The translations under genes and the position numbers were made by a program. A DNA stretch of 13,600 bases from Campylobacteraceae bacterium (GTDB lineage: Bacteria > Campylobacterota > Campylobacteria > Campylobacterales > Sulfurovaceae): contig JALSQJ010000068.1 in the NCBI GenBank assembly GCA_026985495.1, positions 1 through 13,600 of the forward strand, written 5' to 3'. Below, one piece after another: positions 8,566 to 13,600 of the stretch. Numbering within the stretch: the stretch's first letter is position 1; each line of letters opens with the position of its first letter. The notes beneath the pieces were generated by a model. That model worked only from the letters and a program-made list of their open reading frames with translations. It searched no databases and was not told where the DNA came from.

Positions 8566-8571
8566 TATAAT
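8566..8571 (+). promoter_or_regulatory. -10 promoter for rpsA-serA
   Basis: Consensus TATAAT within an A/T-rich stretch. The transcript would start near 8578 and have a leader of about 29 nt carrying AAGGA (8593-8597), 9 nt before the rpsA ATG. No -35 consensus is visible. A dedicated promoter suits the high and separately controlled demand for ribosomal protein S1. Confidence 0.65.
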
Positions 8572-8606
8572 AGCACAAAATTAGGCACAAGCAAGGATTA
8601 GTAAGC

Positions 8607-10271
8607 ATGAAATTCGAAGATATCGAAATAGAAGACGTAGATTTTGGAGCGATGCTCGAGGAGTCGTTTAAGAAAGCAGATACAAAAAATGATTTAGTAG
8701 ATGGTGTTATTGTTAAGATAGTTGAAGAAGATAATCAAGTAATTGTTGATGTTGGTCGTAAAAATGAAGCATTTATGTCATTAGATCAAATTAGAGATGA
8801 AGATGGTGAGATTTTTTTCAAAGAGGGTGAAACAATTCAAGTTGTAATTACTGGTTCAAGAGGTGAAAGACCAAGTGTCTCTTATGAATTAGCTGAAAAA
8901 AGAGCTGCACTAGCTGAGTTTATTGAAGAGTATGATGATGAGCAAGAGTATGTAGTTGAAGGTACAATTACGAAAAAGAATAAAGGTGGATTTGTTGTTG
9001 ATGTTTCTGGTTTAGAATTTTTTATGCCAAGAACACTTTCGTACATCTCTTATAAAGTTGACCCAATTGGTAAAAACATCAAAGCACTTATTGTTAAAGT
9101 AGATAAAGAGAAAGGTAGCGTTGTTGTTTCAAGAAAAGAGCTTATTGAGCGTGAAAAAGCTGAAACACAAGAGATTGTTAACAAACTACTAGAGAATAAA
9201 GCTGTTGTTGTTGGTGTTGTTAAAAAGATTACATCTTATGGTATGTTTGTAGATGTAGGGGGTATGGATGGTCTTGTTCACTACTCACAAATCTCTCACA
9301 AGGGTCCAGTTAACCCTTCTAAATACTACAAAGAGGGTGATGAAGTTAATGTTATTGCTATCGACTATGATAAAAAGAAAAGACACTTATCTCTATCTAT
9401 TAAAGAGGCGAACCTTGATCCTTGGAAAGATATTGACAACACATTAAGAGCTGGAGATACTGTTTCTGTAACTGTTTCTAATATTGAACCTTATGGTGCC
9501 TTTGTTGATTTAGGTGAAGATTTAGAAGCATTTTTACATGTATCTGAAATCTCTTGGGAGAAAAATGTTAAACATCCAAAAGACCATATTGAGATTGGTC
9601 AAGTAATTGATGTTGAGATTATTGAGATTGATAAACAACAAAGAAGACTTAGAGTTTCAAGAAAAACATTACTTCCAAAACCAATTGATAAATTTGCTTC
9701 TGCAAATAGAGTTGGGGATATTATTACAGGAACAGTATCATCTGTTACTGATTTTGGAGCATTTATTAAAATTGGTGCTGTTGAGGGACTACTTCACAAC
9801 CAAGAGATATCTTGGGAAAAAGGTCAATCTGCAAAAGATATTTATAAAGCTGGAGATGAAGTTGAAGTAAAAATCATCAAAATTGACAGAGAGAATGGGA
9901 AAGTATCTCTAAGTAAAAAAGCGATGGAAGAGTCTCCTGTAGCTACATTTGCAAAAACACATAAAAATGGTGATATTGTAGAGGGTACAGTAAAAGATAA
10001 AAAAGATTTTGGTATTTTTATCTCTATTGAAAATGGTGTTGATGCACTTATTAGACTTGATGACCTCGCTCCACTTAAAGAAGATGAGATTGAAAAAGGT
10101 CAAGTTATTAGAGGTGTAATCTCTTTCATTGATGCTAAAAATGATAGAATTAGGGTTTCAGTAAGAAGACTTGAACGTCAAGAAGAGCGTGAAGCGTTAG
10201 ATAGACTTAATGCTGAACAAGATGATAGCATGACTCTTGGTGATGCTTTTGGCGATTTTAAAAGAAAGTAG
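8607..10271 (+). CDS. rpsA: 30S ribosomal protein S1
   Basis: S1 binds the 30S subunit and unstructured mRNA leaders and melts them for initiation. This protein has 554 residues and six S1 (OB-fold) repeats, at roughly 30-95, 115-178, 198-266, 283-352, 369-438 and 455-522, as in the full-length proteobacterial form (E. coli 557). The first two diverge from consensus, as expected for the ribosome-anchoring domains. Repeats 3-5 carry the RNA-binding pattern, such as SYGMFVDVGGMDGLVHYSQIS (210-230), PYGAFVDLGEDLEAFLHVSE (295-314) and FGAFIKIGAVEGLLHNQEIS (383-402). The C-terminal tail (523-554) is charged and probably flexible. The start is set by AAGGA 9 nt upstream. The serA ribosome site overlaps its stop codon. 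Confidence 0.96.
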   Translation: MKFEDIEIEDVDFGAMLEESFKKADTKNDLVDGVIVKIVEEDNQVIVDVGRKNEAFMSLDQIRDEDGEIFFKEGETIQVVITGSRGERPSVSYELAEKRAALAEFIEEYDDEQEYVVEGTITKKNKGGFVVDVSGLEFFMPRTLSYISYKVDPIGKNIKALIVKVDKEKGSVVVSRKELIEREKAETQEIVNKLLENKAVVVGVVKKITSYGMFVDVGGMDGLVHYSQISHKGPVNPSKYYKEGDEVNVIAIDYDKKKRHLSLSIKEANLDPWKDIDNTLRAGDTVSVTVSNIEPYGAFVDLGEDLEAFLHVSEISWEKNVKHPKDHIEIGQVIDVEIIEIDKQQRRLRVSRKTLLPKPIDKFASANRVGDIITGTVSSVTDFGAFIKIGAVEGLLHNQEISWEKGQSAKDIYKAGDEVEVKIIKIDRENGKVSLSKKAMEESPVATFAKTHKNGDIVEGTVKDKKDFGIFISIENGVDALIRLDDLAPLKEDEIEKGQVIRGVISFIDAKNDRIRVSVRRLERQEEREALDRLNAEQDDSMTLGDAFGDFKRK

Positions 10272-10283
10272 GAACTGACAATA

Positions 10284-11873
10284 ATGTCTAAAATTACTGT
10301 AGTAGTTTGTGACCATATCCACCAAAAAGGGTTGGATATTCTCGCAAACGATACCGATATAAACCTAATTAATGCTGCTGATGAGCCTAAAGATAAGCTC
10401 ATCACAGAGATTATTCCTCTTGCTGATGTTGCTATTACCCGTTCATCTACAGATGTTGACCAACTATTTTTAGACAATGCTCATAAGATAAAATCTGTTG
10501 TTCGTGCTGGTGTTGGTGTTGACAATGTTGATATTGATGGTTGTAGTAAAAGAGGTATTGTAGTTATGAATGTACCTACTGCCAATACCATTGCTGCTGT
10601 TGAACTTACCATGACACATATGCTCTCTTGTGTTCGACAGTTTCCTTATGCTCATAACAACTTAAAAGTTGATAGAATTTGGAGAAGACAAGATTGGTAT
10701 GGTACAGAACTTAAAGATAAAAAACTTGGAATTATTGGTTTTGGAAATATAGGTTCTCGTGTAGGAAAACGTGCTAAAGCCTTTGAGATGGATGTTATTG
10801 CCTATGACCCATACATTGACCCAAGAAAAGCCTCTGACCTTGATATTGCTTATACTACTAATTTTGATGATATTTTAGCTTGTGATATTATTACTATTCA
10901 CACCCCTAAAAACAAAGAGACATTAGGAATGATTGACAAAGCAGAAATTGCAAAGATGAAAGATGGTGTGGTACTAATTAACTGTGCTAGAGGAGGTCTT
11001 TTTAACGAAGATGCTCTTTTAGAGGGTCTAACATCTGGTAAAATTCATATGGCAGGGATTGATGTTTTTAACAAAGAACCAGCAACCTCACACCCACTAC
11101 TTGACCTAAACAATGTGACAGTAACTCCTCACCTTGGTGCAAATACCAAAGAGTCTCAGCAAAACATTGCTATTCAAGCTGCAGAGAATGCTATTCAAGC
11201 TGCAAAAGGTATTGCTTACCCTAACGCCTTAAACTTACCAATTAAAGAGAGTGAACTTCCTGACTTTTTACGTCCTTATCTTGAACTTATTCAAAAAATG
11301 GGTAATCTTTCTGCACAAGCAACACGTACAGAGATAAAAGCTATTAAAATTATTACAGAGGGTAAAGTATCTGAATATATCGACTCTTTAAGCACCTTTG
11401 CAACAGTAGGCATTTTAAGTGAATCTCTTGGTGAGAATATAAACTATGTCAATGCAGAGTTTGTTGCTAAAGAGAGAGAGATTAATATAAATAGACAGAA
11501 GCGTAGTAATAACTCTGGATTTACAAATAGAGTTATACTTAAAATAACTACAAGCAATGGAAACTTCACTATAGCTGGTACTGTTTTTGGAGAGAATACT
11601 CAACGAATTATTGAAATTGATGAGTATGAACTTGACTTAGAGCCAAAAGGGAACTTAATTCTTTTTAGAAATACCGATGTTCCAGGTGTAATTGGTGATG
11701 TAGGGAAAATTGTTGCTTCACATAAATTAAATATTTCTGACTTTAGATTAGGAAGAGATAAAAACTCCAGAGCTTTAGCTGTGGTAAAAGTGGATGGAGA
11801 GATTACAAAAGCTGTGCTTTCAGAACTATCTAAACTAGAAGCTTGTATTAGCGTGAGTCACGTTAGTATCTAA
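10284..11873 (+). CDS. serA: D-3-phosphoglycerate dehydrogenase
   Basis: Oxidises 3-phosphoglycerate to 3-phosphohydroxypyruvate with NAD+, the first step of serine synthesis; some members also act on 2-oxoglutarate. At 529 residues it is the long form: catalytic and NAD-binding domains (1 to about 315), an intervening ASB domain (about 320-450) and a C-terminal ACT domain (about 457-529, PGVIGDVGKIVASHKLNIS) that in relatives binds serine for feedback inhibition. The Rossmann motif is GFGNIG (152-157). The catalytic trio is R236 (NCARGG), E265 (DVFNKEP) and H283 (TPHLGA). It starts 12 nt after rpsA with AGGA overlapping the rpsA stop, so translation is probably coupled. Linkage to rpsA also occurs in other Campylobacterota. 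Confidence 0.96.
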   Translation: MSKITVVVCDHIHQKGLDILANDTDINLINAADEPKDKLITEIIPLADVAITRSSTDVDQLFLDNAHKIKSVVRAGVGVDNVDIDGCSKRGIVVMNVPTANTIAAVELTMTHMLSCVRQFPYAHNNLKVDRIWRRQDWYGTELKDKKLGIIGFGNIGSRVGKRAKAFEMDVIAYDPYIDPRKASDLDIAYTTNFDDILACDIITIHTPKNKETLGMIDKAEIAKMKDGVVLINCARGGLFNEDALLEGLTSGKIHMAGIDVFNKEPATSHPLLDLNNVTVTPHLGANTKESQQNIAIQAAENAIQAAKGIAYPNALNLPIKESELPDFLRPYLELIQKMGNLSAQATRTEIKAIKIITEGKVSEYIDSLSTFATVGILSESLGENINYVNAEFVAKEREININRQKRSNNSGFTNRVILKITTSNGNFTIAGTVFGENTQRIIEIDEYELDLEPKGNLILFRNTDVPGVIGDVGKIVASHKLNISDFRLGRDKNSRALAVVKVDGEITKAVLSELSKLEACISVSHVSI

Positions 11874-11883
11874 CTTCTAATGT

Positions 11884-11914
11884 TTCTCTATGGTTATTAA
11901 ATTGTCATAGAGAA
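11884..11914. terminator. Hairpin between convergent serA and hemN
   Basis: TTCTCTATG (11884-11892) and CATAGAGAA (11906-11914) form a 9-bp perfect stem with a 13-nt loop. It begins 11 nt after the serA stop. The right arm is hemN coding sequence and the hemN stop codon (11897-11899) lies in the loop. It may end both transcripts, but no T-tract follows on either strand, so efficiency is doubtful. Confidence 0.45.
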
Positions 11915-13273
11915 TATTCTTCCTTCTGGTTGACATTGTGCTAATCGTAAATCAAATGCCATACAAACATTTCGTACAAACATTCTACTCTCCTCTTTAA
12001 CTACCAATTTATCTTCATAAATCTCTATAAGATTGTCACTTTTCATCTCCTCTAAGCGTTCAATAATCTCATCTATATTTTCCAATTTCATCTCCTCGGT
12101 AGCCCATGAGGTTTCAAGATTACACATAAGATTTAAAATATGTTGACGAACAACCAAATCTTCATCAGTTAAAATATGTCCTCTAAAAATAGGTAATTTA
12201 CCCTCATTGACACGTCTAACATAATCTTCTACCCGTTTCTCATTTTGAGCAAAAGCGTACCATGAATCAGAGATAGAGGACATACCTAGACCTATCATTA
12301 GTTTAGTTTTTCCTGCTGTATAGCCCATAAAGTTTCGATGTAATCGTTTCTCTACCATTGCTTTATACATCTTATCGGTTGGTAAAGCAAAATGATCCAT
12401 TCCTATCTCTTCATAACCTGCTTCAAAAAAAAGTTTTTTTCCTAACTCATACAACTCTCGTTTATACTCATCTTTAGGTAGGTCATTCTCATCAAAACCT
12501 CTCTGCCCTACCCCTTTTATCCATGGTACATGAGCATAACTATAGTAAGCAATTCTATCTGGTTTAAACTCAACTGTTCTCTTAATCGTATTAATAATAC
12601 TCTCTTTAGTTTGATGAGGCAGACCAAAAATAATATCGTGTGAAATAGATTCATAGCCAATCTCTCTTGCCCATCTATTTACCCTTGCTACACTCTCTAG
12701 GGGCTGTATCCGATGAATTGCTTTTTGAACTTTTAGGTCATAATCTTGAATTCCAAAACTAGTTCGCTTAAATCCTAAATCAAATAGTGACTGAATCTGC
12801 TCTTTTGTTGTCTCATTAGGGTGTGCTTCATAAGAGAAATCATACGTTTTATAGCGAATTGCATCGCTAAAAATACCATCAATAAGCCGTTTTAAATTTT
12901 TAGAAGAGAAAAACGTTGGAGTTCCCCCACCTAAATGAATTTCACGAATTAAAGGAGTCTTACCCAAAAGTTTTACATAAAGCTTCCACTCTTTTAAAAG
13001 TGTATCAATATACTCATCTTCAACCGTATGGTTCTTAGTTATATGTTTATGACAAGCACAAAACGTACATAAGTTTTCACAATAGGGCATATGAATGTAG
13101 AGTGAAATTCCCTCGTTATCATTACTCTCATTAAATGCTTGTTTTACTGTTCTAATCCAATCAATAGATGACAACTCTCCCTTATCCCAAAAAGGGACAG
13201 TTGGATAGGAGGTATATCTTGGGCCGGGAACATTATATTTTTGAATTAATGCTGAATTACTAAGATGTTGCAT
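11897..13273 (-). CDS. hemN: Oxygen-independent coproporphyrinogen III oxidase (radical SAM)
   Basis: Converts coproporphyrinogen III to protoporphyrinogen IX without oxygen by two radical decarboxylations, a late step of haem synthesis in the cytoplasm. It has 458 residues, the length of true HemN rather than the shorter HemW-type homologues. YIHMPYCENLCTFCACHK (59-76) holds the CxxxCxxC radical-SAM cluster (C65, C69, C72) plus C74, as in E. coli HemN. GGGTPTF (115-121) binds the S-adenosylmethionine amino group. FGIQDYD (173-179), GLPHQT (217-222) and HRNFMGYTAGKT (312-323) are HemN-specific. The N-terminal motif PGPRYTSYP (16-24) is also characteristic. The start has AAGGA 5 nt upstream. 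It is convergent with serA and divergent from the second tolC-like gene, apparently a single-gene unit. Confidence 0.95.
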   Translation of the reverse strand: MQHLSNSALIQKYNVPGPRYTSYPTVPFWDKGELSSIDWIRTVKQAFNESNDNEGISLYIHMPYCENLCTFCACHKHITKNHTVEDEYIDTLLKEWKLYVKLLGKTPLIREIHLGGGTPTFFSSKNLKRLIDGIFSDAIRYKTYDFSYEAHPNETTKEQIQSLFDLGFKRTSFGIQDYDLKVQKAIHRIQPLESVARVNRWAREIGYESISHDIIFGLPHQTKESIINTIKRTVEFKPDRIAYYSYAHVPWIKGVGQRGFDENDLPKDEYKRELYELGKKLFFEAGYEEIGMDHFALPTDKMYKAMVEKRLHRNFMGYTAGKTKLMIGLGMSSISDSWYAFAQNEKRVEDYVRRVNEGKLPIFRGHILTDEDLVVRQHILNLMCNLETSWATEEMKLENIDEIIERLEEMKSDNLIEIYEDKLVVKEESRMFVRNVCMAFDLRLAQCQPEGRIFSMTI

Positions 13274-13300
13274 TATCTTCCTTATAGTAGAATTAAGGAA

Positions 13301-13309
13301 ATTATAGCA
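13301..13309 (-). promoter_or_regulatory. Extended -10 promoter for hemN
   Basis: The minus strand reads TGCTATAAT, a perfect extended -10. The transcript would start near 13294 and have a leader of about 21 nt containing AAGGA. Its upstream side runs into the AGGATATAT repeats at 13312-13336. Confidence 0.7.
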
Positions 13310-13311
13310 AA

Positions 13312-13336
13312 AGGATATATAGAAAAGAGGATATAT
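13312..13336 (+). repeat. Direct repeat AGGATATAT x2 upstream of hemN
   Basis: AGGATATAT occurs at 13312-13320 and 13328-13336, 16 bp start to start. The pair covers the spacer and -35 position of the hemN promoter, where an activator or repressor would bind. The second copy lies in a near-palindrome (AGAG, G, ATATAT, CTCT; 13326-13340). In such AT-rich DNA this could be coincidence. Confidence 0.35.
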
Positions 13337-13365
13337 CTCTAAAATAAGATATTTTTATATATAAA

Positions 13366-13421
13366 AAAGTTACAATCTAAAATCACTTTCCACAAAAGAA
13401 GTTATGATTTTAAGTAACTTT
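13366..13421. repeat. Two-part inverted repeat between hemN and the second tolC-like gene
   Basis: AAAGTTAC (13366-13373) pairs with GTAACTTT (13414-13421), and TAAAATCA (13378-13385) pairs with TGATTTTA (13405-13412). The two 8-bp stems are separated by 4 nt on one side and 1 nt on the other, with a 19-nt central loop. It could be a cruciform or hairpin, or two operator half-sites for a regulator of the export gene. The 203-bp gap 13274-13476 holds this, the hemN promoter and its repeats, and no gene that I can see. Confidence 0.4.
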
Positions 13422-13476
13422 AATATCTTTTGCTTATTATTTACATAAGGTATTATTATATTAAAAGGGTCTAAAA

Positions 13477-13600
13477 TGATTTTAAAAAAATCTTTTATTT
13501 TTCTATCGTTAGCACTTATCTTTAGCAAAGTAAACGCTGAAGAGCTAAATAATTTAGCTTTAGAAGATGCATTAACTATTATGAAAAACAACAATTTAGA
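13477..13600 (+). CDS. TolC-family outer-membrane protein, N-terminal fragment
   Basis: About 41 residues are present before the right edge. The start MILKKSFIFLSLALIFSKVNA is a signal peptide (two lysines, a hydrophobic core and a cleavage site after V-N-A). It is followed by LALEDALTIMKNNNLE, which matches the first helix of mature TolC-family proteins (typically LTLEEAL....NNP). The ATG has AAGGG (13466-13470) 6 nt upstream. It is divergent from hemN and probably opens another export operon; what follows cannot be seen. The TolC call from so little sequence is reasonably strong because of the LxLEDAL...NN signature. It is not the same gene as the TolC-family protein at the left edge. Confidence 0.75.

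Noticed and set aside
9607..9870. 87-codon plus-strand open frame within rpsA
   Set aside because: Frame-shifted reading of S1 repeats, leucine/isoleucine-rich with no domain; rpsA is intact across it.
13370..13594. 74-codon minus-strand open frame at the right edge
   Set aside because: Its opposite strand carries a signal peptide, ribosome site and TolC N-terminal signature, a far better explanation.
1..13600. Search for a CRISPR array, insertion sequence, prophage, toxin-antitoxin or defence genes
   Set aside because: No repeat-spacer pattern, transposase, integrase or defence domain was seen; all long frames are housekeeping or export genes in a conserved order.

Overview
The window looks like ordinary chromosomal core sequence from a member of the Campylobacterota (formerly Epsilonproteobacteria), most likely a free-living Sulfurovum/Sulfurimonas-type organism. 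The DNA is strongly AT-rich, with mostly TTA/CTT leucine and AGA/CGT arginine codons. Promoters consist of a strong, often extended -10 (TGnTATAAT) with no obvious -35. From memory, the order HIT gene (divergent), pheS, pheT, aroA, ispH, rpsA, serA matches Campylobacter jejuni closely. The genus call is inference.

Layout. The left block (1-2907, minus strand) reads, in transcription order, HIT-family hydrolase, argD (acetylornithine aminotransferase), a TolC-family outer-membrane protein, then the start of a probable periplasmic efflux adaptor running off the left edge. The HIT gene and pheS share a 111-bp divergent promoter region. The centre (3019-11873, plus strand) is a tight run: pheS and pheT overlap by 4 nt, pheT and aroA overlap by 4 nt, and ispH follows aroA after 4 nt. 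A hairpin and a fresh promoter then precede rpsA, and serA follows 12 nt after rpsA. hemN (minus) converges on serA across a short gap with a hairpin. A 203-bp divergent region separates hemN from the start of a second TolC-family gene (plus) cut by the right edge.

How the genes work together. PheS and PheT charge tRNA-Phe, AroA supplies chorismate for phenylalanine, and IspH finishes the MEP isoprenoid pathway. Ribosomal protein S1 serves translation, SerA opens serine synthesis, and ArgD serves arginine (possibly lysine) synthesis. HemN is the anaerobic haem step. IspH and HemN are predicted Fe-S enzymes, which fits a micro-oxic or anaerobic lifestyle. The two edges carry parts of two TolC-dependent export systems.

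I found no mobile element, CRISPR array, tRNA or rRNA, and no convincing undescribed system. The best leads are modest: a PheT whose B3/B4 editing domain has lost its usual motifs, a class II-type AroA, a tolC-like gene that starts (probably at TTG) inside the end of argD, and structured DNA between hemN and the second tolC-like gene. No intergenic stretch exceeds 300 bases.
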